In this document: piece by piece, positions 1-7,745 of the stretch
Numbering within the stretch: the stretch's first letter is position 1
Layout: every line of letters starts with the position of its first letter
Notes under the pieces: model-generated
The model's input: the letters and a program-made list of their open reading frames with translations, nothing else
The model's database searches: none
What the model was told of the DNA's origin: nothing
Origin: Luteococcus sp038433155
GTDB taxonomy: Bacteria > Actinomycetota > Actinomycetes > Propionibacteriales > Propionibacteriaceae
Direction of reading: 5' to 3'
Length of the DNA stretch: 64,000 nt
Assembly (NCBI RefSeq): GCF_038433155.1
Contig: NZ_JBCDMW010000007.1
Location: forward strand, 111,319-175,318
Position numbers and translations under genes: made by a program

Positions 1-1053
1 GTTCATGGTGAGGGGCTTGCCCTTGCTGGTCACCTTTCCGTTGCTGACCTCCAGCCCGGCCCGTTGGAAGTACCTGAGGGCCGCCTCCTTGCCGGACGGC
101 CGGGTCACCTGCCCGGGAGAAACGGCGGTCTTGCCGGCGAAGGGATTGTCGGTGGCCTCGCCGTAGCCGCTCATCACGGTCTTGGCGATGGCCCGCCGGT
201 CCAGCAGTGCGTCGATTCCCTGACGGAAGTCCTGCTTCCCCCAGAGTTCGGCCTGGGGGCCCTTGAAGTTGAACAGCAGGTGGTAGACCCGGGTTCCCGT
301 CCGGGTCTCGACGGTGTACCGGTCGTCCTTCTTCAGTCCGTCAAGGGTCTCGGTGGAGGGCCGGTAGATCACGTCGGCCTCGCCGGACTGCAGCGCCAGT
401 AGCCGGGCATTCGCGTCCTGGTTCGCGGTCATCGTGGCCCGCTCCAGCCTGGCCCTGCCATCCCAGTAGCCGTCGAAGCGGCTCAGTTCGGCCGCCCCGG
501 TGGTCGTGAAGCTGTCGAACTTGAAGGGGCCGGTTCCGATGGGCTTCTCGATGCCGGCTTCGGGGTCGATGATGGCGGTGTTGAAATGGACGAACTCGCT
601 CATCAGGCCCGCATAGGGCTTGGTGGTGGTGATCGTCAGGGTCTGACCGTCGGCCTTCATCGACGCGATGGGCAGCAGCGCCTTGACTCCGGGGTTCTTG
701 CTGATGGCCCGCTCGATGTTCTGCTGCACCACCTGCGCGGTCAACGCCTTGCCGTTGTGGAAGGTGACCCCGTCGCGGATGGTGAGCTGCCAGGTATTGC
801 CCTTCTGGGTCCACGCCGTGGCCAGACCGGGACTCAGGGTACCGGTCTTGATGTCCAGCTTGACCAGCGTCTCGACGGTGCCGGAATTGAGGATGAAGGC
901 CGTCTGCACCATGTGCGGGTCGGTGGTGTTGGCCGGGTAGACGGTCACCAGGCGCAGCGTGTGCGCGGCTCCCGTCGATGCTGAGTCATCCTGGATGCCG
1001 CATCCAGTCAGGGCAACGGCGGCTGTCGCGAGGGCGACGAGGGTCTTCTTCAT
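1..1053 (-). CDS. ABC transporter family 5 (peptide/nickel-type) solute-binding lipoprotein, 3'-truncated by window edge
   Basis: The frame is open from an ATG at 1053 to the window edge, giving 351 residues without a stop. The N-terminus MKKTLVALATAAVALTGC is a lipoprotein signal with a lipobox ending in Cys18. Downstream are hallmarks of SBP_bac_5 proteins: LSPGLATAW followed by WQLTIRDGVTFHNGK, then IGTGPFKF and an RxGTRVYHLLFN region. The protein should sit outside the membrane and deliver a ligand to an Opp/Dpp/Nik-like permease, which would lie beyond position 1. A GGAGAG Shine-Dalgarno precedes the start. A cobalamin riboswitch lies upstream on the same strand, so the cargo is probably tied to B12, cobalt or a related metal rather than general peptides. 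Family is seen in the sequence; substrate is inference. Confidence 0.85.
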   Translation of the reverse strand, partial: MKKTLVALATAAVALTGCGIQDDSASTGAAHTLRLVTVYPANTTDPHMVQTAFILNSGTVETLVKLDIKTGTLSPGLATAWTQKGNTWQLTIRDGVTFHNGKALTAQVVQQNIERAISKNPGVKALLPIASMKADGQTLTITTTKPYAGLMSEFVHFNTAIIDPEAGIEKPIGTGPFKFDSFTTTGAAELSRFDGYWDGRARLERATMTANQDANARLLALQSGEADVIYRPSTETLDGLKKDDRYTVETRTGTRVYHLLFNFKGPQAELWGKQDFRQGIDALLDRRAIAKTVMSGYGEATDNPFAGKTAVSPGQVTRPSGKEAALRYFQRAGLEVSNGKVTSKGKPLTMN

Positions 1054-1216
1054 GGTGGTTTCTCTCCAGTGTCGTGGATGCCGGGGCACCCGGAAGAGAA
1101 TCCAGGCAGCAGAACTCGGCCACAGGGCTGACCGATGACCGGCCAACAGTGGCTCGCAGCGGGCACGGGTGTGCGCCCATTCTCGTTCCCTCCATCTGCG
1201 TGGATTCCTGAACGAA

Positions 1217-1372
1217 CACGCAGGCAGTTCTCCTGGCTCCAGTTCATTGGCCGCACTCGCCTTCCCAGCCCCGAAGGGCCAGTGGCATCGTGAGTGCGGC
1301 CTCCCTGTCACAGTGGCGAGACCGCGCCGGAATCACACCGGCTTCTCTGTTGGGCCCTGACGGGCACCTACG
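1217..1372 (-). promoter_or_regulatory. Cobalamin (B12) riboswitch
   Basis: Read on the minus strand, this stretch has the conserved parts of the AdoCbl aptamer in order: GGTGCCCGTCAGGGC at the 5' side, GAAGCCGGTG, ATTCCGGCGCGGTC, CGCCACTGTGA, TGCCACTGG, GGCTGGGAAGGC, and the B12 box GAGCCAGGAGAACTGCCTGC at the 3' side. It lies 164 nt before the start codon of the solute-binding lipoprotein and on the same strand. The interval 1054-1216 is the likely expression platform; I see no run of U, so translational control is more likely than termination. No other gene is evident between 1054 and 1447. Confidence 0.92.
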
Positions 1373-1447
1373 TGTACGTGGCGCAGCGTAGCAACGGGGA
1401 GAGCCAACTCGGCGTCGGTCATGGAAGCAGATGTGGTGACGCCGCCC

Positions 1448-1492
1448 TTGAACTGATCGTACCTACTGTCTATAGTGAATATAGACAGTAGG
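1448..1492 (+). promoter_or_regulatory. Promoter with overlapping GntR-type operator
   Basis: A near-consensus promoter is visible: TTGAAC at 1448-1453, a 17-bp spacer, and TATAGT at 1471-1476. A perfect inverted repeat with 13-bp arms (CCTACTGTCTATA at 1462-1474 and its complement at 1480-1492, 5-bp spacer) covers the -10 box and the transcription start. The GntR gene starts at 1501. YtrA-type GntR regulators usually repress their own operon, so this is very probably the autoregulatory operator; ligand unknown. Confidence 0.85.
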
Positions 1493-1500
1493 GGGGATCC

Positions 1501-1878
1501 ATGGACATTGTGCTCTCGAACACCAGCGGCGTGCCGATCTATGAGCAGATCAAGGCCCAGATCAAGGCCGCGATCCTGCGCGGGGAACTCGCGGAAGGCG
1601 ACGCCCTGCCCAGCATCCGTGGGCTGGCGCGCGACCTGCAGGTCAGTGTGATCACGACCACCCGCGCGTTCAGCGATCTGGCCGCCGAGGGTTTCGTCAC
1701 CAATGTCCCGGGAAAGGGCAGTTTCGTCCTGCCCCGCGACTCCGAACTGGTCCGCGAGCAGGTGCTGCGTGACGTCGAGGCCCACCTCGGCAAGGCCATC
1801 GCGGCGGCACGGCTCGCGTCCCTGACCCCCACCGAGCTCCATCAGGTGCTCGACGCCCTTCTCACGGAGGAATCATGA
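1501..1878 (+). CDS. GntR family transcriptional regulator, YtrA subfamily
   Basis: A 125-residue protein with a winged-helix GntR domain at about residues 10-75 (IYEQIKAQIKAAILRGEL, LPSIRGLARDLQVSVIT, GKGSFVLP) and only a short helical C-terminus. This size and shape define the YtrA subfamily, which lacks a large ligand-binding domain and normally controls a linked ABC transporter. The next gene, an ABC ATPase, overlaps its stop codon by 4 nt (ATGA), so the two are co-transcribed. A perfect palindrome sits on the promoter just upstream. A GGGGGG tract provides the ribosome site. Function as a repressor is family-based; the inducing signal, often cell-envelope stress or an antibiotic, is unknown here. 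Confidence 0.9.
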   Translation: MDIVLSNTSGVPIYEQIKAQIKAAILRGELAEGDALPSIRGLARDLQVSVITTTRAFSDLAAEGFVTNVPGKGSFVLPRDSELVREQVLRDVEAHLGKAIAAARLASLTPTELHQVLDALLTEES

Positions 1879-2699
1879 ACCCACTCGTGATGCACGCCAT
1901 CACCAAGGACTTCCCCGGCTTCTCGCTGGGGCCCATCACCTTCGAGTTGCCCCGCGGCTACGTGACCGGCCTGGTTGGTGCCAATGGGGCCGGCAAGACC
2001 ACCCTGCTCAAGATCGCCCTGGGGCTGGTGCACCCCACGTCGGGCAGCAGCCAGCTGATCGACCGCGAGCGCGTCGGCGTCGTCTTCGACGTCCCGAGCC
2101 TGCCCCGCAACTGGCGGCTCCGCGAGATTGCGCCCGCGTTGAAGCCCTTCTACCCGAACTGGAGCGACGCCACCTTCCAGCGGATCGCGGGCTGGGGTGG
2201 CCTGGAGATGGACAAGCGGGTCCACAACCTCTCGCGCGGCATGGGGATGAAGCTGCAACTGGCCATCGCCATGGCCCACGACGCCGAGCTGCTGCTCTTC
2301 GACGAGCCCACCAGCGGTCTGGACCCGCTGGCCCGCAGCGAACTGATCGACATGATCGCCGAGTACATGACCGACGAGAACCACACCGTCCTGTTCAGCT
2401 CCCACATCACCAGCGACATCGAGAAGATCGCCGATCATCTGGCCGTGATGAGCGCTGGCCGGCTGGTGGCCGGTGGTCCGCTGCAGGAGGTGATCGACGG
2501 CTTCCGACTGGTCAAGGGAGGGCGTGATTCCCTCGCCCCGGTTCAGCAGTTGGTGCTTGGTGCTCGCCAGCACGACGCCGGCTGGGACGGCCTCATGCGC
2601 ACCGAGGACACCGTCGCGCTGCCGGATGGTGTGCTGAGCGAAGCGCCCAGCGTGGAGCAGGTCGTGATCGCCCTGGCCAAGGAGGGGCGACATGCGTGA
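1875..2699 (+). CDS. ABC transporter ATP-binding protein
   Basis: A 274-residue nucleotide-binding subunit. It has Walker A GANGAGKTTLL (about residues 35-45), the signature-like LSRGMGMKLQLAIAMA, Walker B LLLFDEPTSGLD and the switch histidine in LFSSHI. The signature has SRGM in place of SGGQ, as seen in YtrB/CcmA-like ATPases. The last 60 residues form a regulatory tail. It overlaps the GntR gene by 4 nt and the permease gene downstream by 8 nt, so all three form one operon. It should energise the membrane subunit encoded next, probably for export or for maintenance of the envelope. Substrate unknown. Confidence 0.9.
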   Translation: MNPLVMHAITKDFPGFSLGPITFELPRGYVTGLVGANGAGKTTLLKIALGLVHPTSGSSQLIDRERVGVVFDVPSLPRNWRLREIAPALKPFYPNWSDATFQRIAGWGGLEMDKRVHNLSRGMGMKLQLAIAMAHDAELLLFDEPTSGLDPLARSELIDMIAEYMTDENHTVLFSSHITSDIEKIADHLAVMSAGRLVAGGPLQEVIDGFRLVKGGRDSLAPVQQLVLGARQHDAGWDGLMRTEDTVALPDGVLSEAPSVEQVVIALAKEGRHA

Positions 2700-3357
2700 C
2701 TTTTCTGCAGACCCTTCCCGCAAGCAGAAAGGCTCGTCCATGATCAAGTTCCTCGTCCTGGACCTACGCATCATGAGGCCGGCGTTCCGGGCGCTCGGCA
2801 TCATCCTGGGGATCTCGACGCTGGGGCTGGCGGCCGGAAACACCAGCTTCTTCCTCCCCTTCGTCACGGTCTTCGCGGTCATGGCGGTGATGAACCTGTT
2901 CGCGACCATCGAGCAGGGCGAGTTGACCCAGTTCCTCGGCGCACTGCCCGCCCGACGGGCCGACGTGATGCGCGGCCACTACCTGTTCGTGCTGGTGGCT
3001 GCAGCCGTGACCTTCCTGCCCTGGCTGGTCGCGTGGGTGGTGCACCTCGCCGCACCTGCCTTGGGGGTCGACTCTCCTCAAGTCTTCGGATGGTTCGCGG
3101 GGCTCGGCGGGGTGCTGACAATGCTCGCGCTGATGATCCCCTGCATCGTGAAGTGGGGCACTAGCCGGGGTGTTCTTGTCCTGGGGGTGATTGCGGCAGT
3201 GGGCATGGGCCTCACCGCGGCTGTCATCAAGGCCCTTGGCCCGCAGGCGCTCGAAATCGCCGACTGGTGGGCACTGGCGGCCTTTGCCGCGGGGCTGGCG
3301 GTGCTGGCCATCTCGCTGCCCATCTCAACCAGGATCTACCAACGCCAGGACCACTGA
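2692..3357 (+). CDS. ABC-2 type permease subunit, about six membrane segments
   Basis: A 221-residue integral membrane protein with hydrophobic segments including ALGIILGISTLGLAA, FFLPFVTVFAVMAVMN, YLFVLVAAAVTFLPWLVAW and ALAAFAAGLAVLAISLP. It follows the ATPase in the same operon and is its likely transmembrane partner. Two starts are possible. ATG 2692 follows a strong AAGGAGG and overlaps the ATPase stop. ATG 2740 (MIKFLVLDLRIM) follows AGAAAGG and gives a more typical N-terminus. I list the longer form. The sequence is divergent from named permeases, so the call rests on hydrophobicity and context. Confidence 0.75.
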   Translation: MRDFSADPSRKQKGSSMIKFLVLDLRIMRPAFRALGIILGISTLGLAAGNTSFFLPFVTVFAVMAVMNLFATIEQGELTQFLGALPARRADVMRGHYLFVLVAAAVTFLPWLVAWVVHLAAPALGVDSPQVFGWFAGLGGVLTMLALMIPCIVKWGTSRGVLVLGVIAAVGMGLTAAVIKALGPQALEIADWWALAAFAAGLAVLAISLPISTRIYQRQDH

Positions 3358-3427
3358 GCCCCGCGGCGTGACCCTGCGGGGCGGTCAGAGGGCGACGAAT
3401 CTGGCCATGAGCAGGGAGACTGGTGTC

Positions 3428-3640
3428 ATGCCCACGTACACGGTCCAGATGGCCACGACGCGTCTGTCGAGCATCCTGGAGGAGGTGGAGGCTGGGCAGG
3501 AAGCGGTCATTGTGCGTGGCCAGCGGCCCATTGCCCGGCTCGTTCCTGCGGTGTCACGCCGCTTTGGCCAGCTGGACTTCCACGTCTCGGACGACTTCGA
3601 CGCGCCGCTGCCGGATGATGAGTTGGCCGCTTGGGAGTGA
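3428..3640 (+). CDS. Phd/YefM-type antitoxin, without a partner toxin
   Basis: A 70-residue protein beginning MPTYTVQMATTRLSSILEEV, typical of the Phd/YefM fold (N-terminal DNA-binding half, acidic C-terminus DAPLPDDELAAWE that would wrap the toxin). The ATG at 3428 is preceded by AGGGAG; an in-frame ATG at 3407 is an alternative. Antitoxins of this type are usually followed at once by a PIN or RelE toxin. Here the next 140 bp hold no toxin but a short scar resembling the 3' end of the cupin gene at 10.2 kb. It is either an orphan antitoxin or the remnant of a module whose toxin was deleted. Confidence 0.75.
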   Translation: MPTYTVQMATTRLSSILEEVEAGQEAVIVRGQRPIARLVPAVSRRFGQLDFHVSDDFDAPLPDDELAAWE

Positions 3641-3652
3641 CGTCCCTCCGGA

Positions 3653-3697
3653 TCAGCGGGCCGCGTACTCGCCGTTCTCGTCGGCCTCCTGGATGGC
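3653..3697 (-). pseudogene. Cupin gene 3'-end remnant (14 codons)
   Basis: On the minus strand this stretch reads AIQEADENGEYAAR followed by TGA. The intact cupin at 10236-10631 ends AIQEADENGE, then 12 more residues, then YAGR and TGA. The remnant therefore matches the cupin C-terminus with a clean in-frame 36-bp deletion. The nucleotide match continues about 20 bp past the stop codon, into the last codons of the Phd antitoxin. No upstream part of a cupin remains. It looks like a recombination scar. Confidence 0.7.
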
Positions 3698-3783
3698 CCA
3701 CGTCGCCGCTCGCGCCACTGCTGCGCAGCCTACCTCGCCAGACTAGACCCGCCGCGCGGGGGCGCTCGGCTACCGTGGTTTTC

Positions 3784-4569
3784 ATGACTCTTGCACTCGT
3801 CACCGGCGCCTCCGCCGGCATCGGATTCCAGCTGGCCTCGCAACTCGCGGAGCGCGGCTACGACATCGTCGGTGTGGGCGCCAGTGAGCGGATCAACCAG
3901 CTCGGTGAGCGGATCAGTGGCGTGGAGGTCTTCCCGGTGCAGGCGGATCTGGCTTCCGCCGAGGGGATCGAGCAGGTCTGGGCCGCCGTGGCGGGGCTCG
4001 GGCGTCCGCTCAACGTCGCCTGCCTGAATGCGGGCAAGAGCCTGGGTGGGGCCTTCCTGGACACCGATCTGGACGACGAGTTGCAGATGCTCGCCCTCAA
4101 CGTCACCGGGCAGGTGCGGTTGGCCAAGCATGTCGTGCGGCACATGGCCGGGCGCAAGGCGGGCCGGATCCTGATCACGACGTCGTGCTCGGCGCTGACC
4201 CCGACGCCGTATGAGTCCATCTACGGCCCCACCCGCAGCTTCATGCTGAGCTTCGCCGAGGGGCTGCGCGAGGAGATGAAGGTGCACGGCGTCGGCGTCA
4301 CGGCGCTGCTGCCGGGGGCCACCGCGACCGAATTCCACCACACGGCCGGCATGGACAACACCTTGTTCGGCTCGAACGACTGGAAGAACGATCCGGCGCT
4401 GGTGGCCCGTCAGGGGCTGGATGCGCTGTTCGCCGGCGAGGACCACGTGATCGGCGGGGACCAGGCCACCAAGGACGACGCCGCACTGAACCGCACCTTG
4501 AGCGACCCGGTGAAGGCCGAGAAGTTCGCCAGGGCCAGCCGCCCGGATGTGAAAGGAGTCGAGAAGTGA
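3784..4569 (+). CDS. Short-chain dehydrogenase/reductase with atypical YxxxR active site
   Basis: A 261-residue SDR. The cofactor motif TGASAGIG is at residues 7-14 and the NAG motif at 82-84. The catalytic Ser is likely S134 and Tyr is Y147 (SIYGPTRSFM). The usual Lys four residues after Tyr is Arg151, a substitution that alters the expected proton relay; activity may persist or be lost. A TACCGT box sits 7 nt before the ATG, so the mRNA is probably leaderless. The DUF1349 gene downstream overlaps by 4 nt. The likely cofactor is NAD(P)H; the substrate cannot be told. Confidence 0.85.
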   Translation: MTLALVTGASAGIGFQLASQLAERGYDIVGVGASERINQLGERISGVEVFPVQADLASAEGIEQVWAAVAGLGRPLNVACLNAGKSLGGAFLDTDLDDELQMLALNVTGQVRLAKHVVRHMAGRKAGRILITTSCSALTPTPYESIYGPTRSFMLSFAEGLREEMKVHGVGVTALLPGATATEFHHTAGMDNTLFGSNDWKNDPALVARQGLDALFAGEDHVIGGDQATKDDAALNRTLSDPVKAEKFARASRPDVKGVEK

Positions 4570-5165
4570 CTGAGATGGATCGCATCGTGGACTGGTCGAC
4601 GGGGGCGTGGACCAATGAGCCGGCTGATGTTCAGCGCGACGGCTCGTCGCTGCTGGTGACCGCCGTCGAGGGCAGCGACGCCTGGCGGACGACGTCCTAC
4701 GGCTTCGTGCATGACACCGAGCATGGCCTGCTGACCGAGCTCCCGCAGGGTGCCGCCATGGAGGTCACCTTCCGGTTGGACTTCGCCGAACAGTTCGACC
4801 AGGCGGGGCTGTTCGTCCGGGTGGATGCCGAGACCTGGACCAAGGCCGGCGTCGAATTCAGCGACGGCGTCGAGGGCCTGGGTGCGGTGGTCACCCGCGG
4901 CATGTCCGACTGGTCGCTGGCGCCGGTGCCCGAATGGTCAGGCCGGGATGTCACCATCCGCGGCAGTCGCACGGGCGACGCGTTGACCATCCGCGCCCGC
5001 GTGGACGGTGAGGACTGGCGGATGGTCCGGGTCTCTCCCCTGGACCCGGACGCGGACGTGACGGCGGGCCCGTTCTGCTGCGCACCGACTCGCGCCGGAC
5101 TGACCGTGCGCTTCGTCTCCTGGCGTCTGACCTCGGCCGATGCCAGCCTGCACCCGGAAACCTGA
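4566..5165 (+). CDS. DUF1349 domain-containing protein
   Basis: A 199-residue protein that begins with GTG at 4566, overlapping the SDR stop codon (GTGA). It has the concanavalin-like beta-sandwich signature of the DUF1349/YesU family: MEVTFRLDFAEQFDQAGLFV, WTKAGVEFSDG, and GPFCCAPTRAGLTVRF near the end. No signal peptide is present, so it should be cytoplasmic. Members are thought to bind carbohydrates, but none of the evidence here fixes a role. Coupling to the SDR suggests a shared small pathway. Confidence 0.85.
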   Translation: MTEMDRIVDWSTGAWTNEPADVQRDGSSLLVTAVEGSDAWRTTSYGFVHDTEHGLLTELPQGAAMEVTFRLDFAEQFDQAGLFVRVDAETWTKAGVEFSDGVEGLGAVVTRGMSDWSLAPVPEWSGRDVTIRGSRTGDALTIRARVDGEDWRMVRVSPLDPDADVTAGPFCCAPTRAGLTVRFVSWRLTSADASLHPET

Positions 5166-5214
5166 GGTCGGGAAGGCAGTCATTGCCATGGCGCGAGCGT
5201 AGAGCCACGGGGAA

Positions 5215-6522
5215 TCAGGCGCTGATCCGCATCCACTTCCCGGAGCCGACGCGGTGCCGGACGATGACGAAGCGCGCCACCTCCTCCAGGCTGAGCAGCC
5301 CATAGACCCAGGGCAAGGGGAGGTGAAGAAGGAAGGCGCTGGCGAGGGCGAGGGGCACCCCGACGAGCCACGTGGCGAGGCTTTCGCTGAGCAGCTGGAA
5401 GCGGCTGTCCCCACCCGCCGGCAGGATGCCGCCCGAGATGACCTGATTGGACACCTTCACCACCAGATAGAAGGCCAGGATCCGCAGTACTGCCGTGGCC
5501 TGCATGGCCGTCGCGCCATCGACGGAGTAGAGGCCGACGTAGTGGGGTGCGAGGGCGAACAGTCCCGCGCCGATGAGAATCGCACCACCCATCCCCATCC
5601 GCAGCAGGAGCCGGGCGTCGGCGAGTGCGGCGTCGCGTCGCTGATGACCCAGGTGTTCTCCCAGGATCGGGATGGCGGCTGCCGCCAGGCCACCGGTGAG
5701 CCCGAAGATCATGCTCTGCAGGGGATAGGTGAGGGCCATCGCGGCCAGCGACTGTGTGCCGATCCGGCCGTAGACGCCGGTGTAGGTGTTCTCGCTGAGC
5801 ACCCACAGCAGCTCGGTGGCCACTTGCGGTACGGCTGTCCCGGCGATGGCGCAGCTGGTCCTGCGGGGCAGCAGTGTCCAGCCTGCATGGCCGCCGACGA
5901 GGCGCACCAGACTGGCGATCACCAGCCCGAGCTCCAGCAACCGAGCGGACAGCGTGCCAATACCGGCGCCCAGCAGGCCGAGCCGTGGCGCGCCGAACTG
6001 CCCGAAGATCAACACCCAGTCCAAACCCAGGTTCACCGCGATCGCCGCCAGCGACGCGTACAGCGGCAGCCGGACGTGACCCATGGAGCGCAGGGCGGCC
6101 GTGCAGACGATGGTGAGGGCGGCTGGTAGCAGGGAGAGTGTCAGACAGCGGATGAAGGGTGAACTCACGTCGATCAGCTGGGCGTCATGGGTGAAGGGGC
6201 TCATGGCGGCCTGCGGGTTGAGGCTGCCGACCAGGGCCACTGGCAGGGCGAGGGTCAGGGCCGCGGCGGCGGCCAACAGGACGGTTCCCTTGAACTGTTC
6301 GGTGCGCCCGGTGGCGTGGTACTGCGCGGCATAGGCACTGAAGGCGGTTCCCAGGGTGGTGACGACGACGGTGACCAACATGCCGAGCTGGGCACCGATC
6401 CCCGTGGCGGCGACTGCCGAGCTGCCGAGTTGACCCACCATCAGTTGGTCGGTGAGGGAGAGCATCGCCATCAGCAGGCTCTGCAAGGAGATGGGGATCG
6501 CCAGCGCGAAGACGCGCCTCAC
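5215..6522 (-). CDS. MATE family efflux transporter
   Basis: A 435-residue membrane protein with about twelve hydrophobic segments and MATE features: MLSLTDQLMVGQLGSSAVAA near the N-terminus and the second-half repeat SLAAMALTYPLQSMIFGLTG. MATE carriers expel organic cations or drugs in exchange for H+ or Na+. It overlaps the LacI-family regulator gene upstream by 4 nt, so both are read from the promoter at about 7.6 kb. The linked regulator suggests induction by a sugar-like or nucleoside-like ligand, which is unusual for a drug pump; the natural cargo may be a metabolite. Cargo is inference. Confidence 0.9.
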   Translation of the reverse strand: MRRVFALAIPISLQSLLMAMLSLTDQLMVGQLGSSAVAATGIGAQLGMLVTVVVTTLGTAFSAYAAQYHATGRTEQFKGTVLLAAAAALTLALPVALVGSLNPQAAMSPFTHDAQLIDVSSPFIRCLTLSLLPAALTIVCTAALRSMGHVRLPLYASLAAIAVNLGLDWVLIFGQFGAPRLGLLGAGIGTLSARLLELGLVIASLVRLVGGHAGWTLLPRRTSCAIAGTAVPQVATELLWVLSENTYTGVYGRIGTQSLAAMALTYPLQSMIFGLTGGLAAAAIPILGEHLGHQRRDAALADARLLLRMGMGGAILIGAGLFALAPHYVGLYSVDGATAMQATAVLRILAFYLVVKVSNQVISGGILPAGGDSRFQLLSESLATWLVGVPLALASAFLLHLPLPWVYGLLSLEEVARFVIVRHRVGSGKWMRISA

Positions 6523-7562
6523 GGGATCACCCCGTCGGGTGCGGGGCCGGTGCTGGAGCGCACGACCAGCTCGTGGGGGAGGATGATCTGGCGATCGCTG
6601 CGGTCCGGGTGCAGCAGCAACTCTCCCAGCAGCCGGCCCTTCTCGCGGATCGGCTGCCGGATGGTGGTCAGGCCCGCAGCGCAGGCGTCCGGCAGGTCGT
6701 CGAAGCCGGTGACCGAGACGTCATGGCCGGGGGTGAGGCCCCGTTCGGTCAGCTCGTCGAGCACGCCCAGGGCCAGCATGTCGCTCAGGCACAGCACCGC
6801 GGTGGGATGATCTGGACGGTCCAGCACCCGTGAGGCGGCCCGCTGTCCATGGTGGCGGGTATTCCTCGGGACGGTGACCACGTCGACGGACAGCCCGTCC
6901 AGCCCGTCGAGCACGCCCTGGTCGCGTCCCCACACCGGGTAGATCCCCTCGTCATCCAGCGCTTGCAGGCCTGCCCGGTAGTCCGCGGTGCTGAGCAGCC
7001 TCAGCTCGTGGCTGCCGGGGGCATCGGCGACGATGGTGATGCGCCGGTGTCCGAGGTGGCGCAGGTGGGCGGTGATGTCGAGACCGGCCTGACGGTCGTC
7101 GATGCCCACCCATGAGCCGTCCGCTTCCATCGGGTCACTGGTCACGACGCGCAGTCCACGGCGCCTGGCAACCTCCATCATGGGCCCGGTGGCGCAGACG
7201 CCCGCGAAGCCGTCGACGCTGGCCCGACGGATCGGGTCGAGGTCACCGTCGGGAATCGCCAGCAGCAGCAGGCTGGCTCCGGCGGGCTCCAGGACGGAGG
7301 ACAGACCTCCCAGCCAGGTCACCGAGTAGGGATCAGTGAGGGCATGTTCGATGCCGGCGGTGAAGATCACGCCGAAGGCATGGGTGCGCCCGGAGCGCAG
7401 CTGGCGGGCTGACGCATTCGGGCCGCCGTAGCCCATCCTCTCGGCCCTCTCCAGGATGCGTTTGCGCAGGTCAGGGGACAGTTGGTCGGGGCGGTTGAAG
7501 GCATTGGAGACCGTCATGACGGACACTCCCATCACCTGGGCCACATCCTTCATGGTCACCAT
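6519..7562 (-). CDS. LacI family transcriptional regulator
   Basis: A 347-residue protein with an N-terminal LacI helix-turn-helix (MKDVAQVMGVSVMTVSNAFN) and hinge region, followed by a periplasmic-binding-protein-like ligand domain (FGVIFTAG, LGHRRITIVA, VTGFDDLPDA). ATG 7562 is preceded by GGGGAG; ATG 7553 is a second option. The hinge sequence GGPNASARQLRSG is close to the usual YxPNxxARxLxxG. Its own promoter region carries a perfect 14-bp palindrome of LacI type, so autoregulation is likely. It is translationally coupled to the MATE gene. Confidence 0.92.
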   Translation of the reverse strand: MVTMKDVAQVMGVSVMTVSNAFNRPDQLSPDLRKRILERAERMGYGGPNASARQLRSGRTHAFGVIFTAGIEHALTDPYSVTWLGGLSSVLEPAGASLLLLAIPDGDLDPIRRASVDGFAGVCATGPMMEVARRRGLRVVTSDPMEADGSWVGIDDRQAGLDITAHLRHLGHRRITIVADAPGSHELRLLSTADYRAGLQALDDEGIYPVWGRDQGVLDGLDGLSVDVVTVPRNTRHHGQRAASRVLDRPDHPTAVLCLSDMLALGVLDELTERGLTPGHDVSVTGFDDLPDACAAGLTTIRQPIREKGRLLGELLLHPDRSDRQIILPHELVVRSSTGPAPDGVIP

Positions 7563-7617
7563 GATCGACTCCCCGCAGTGCTCTGTGCCCCGGTGCGGGC
7601 GCTCACTCCAGTCTGTT

Positions 7618-7631
7618 CTTTAACGTTAAAG
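7618..7631. promoter_or_regulatory. LacI-type operator palindrome
   Basis: CTTTAACGTTAAAG is a perfect 14-bp palindrome with the central CG typical of LacI-family operators. It lies 56 bp upstream of the LacI-family gene (minus strand) and 115 bp upstream of the DUF4241 membrane protein gene (plus strand), so it may control either or both. Confidence 0.75.
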
Positions 7632-7745
7632 TGGGCAATCGGGGTCCTCGGGCCCCATCTCCTGTCGAACAGCGGAACCGCGCCGTACTAGGGTCGATGG
7701 TCGGCCCCGGGGCACCCTGCGTGGTCCGCATCAGACAGGAGTTCC

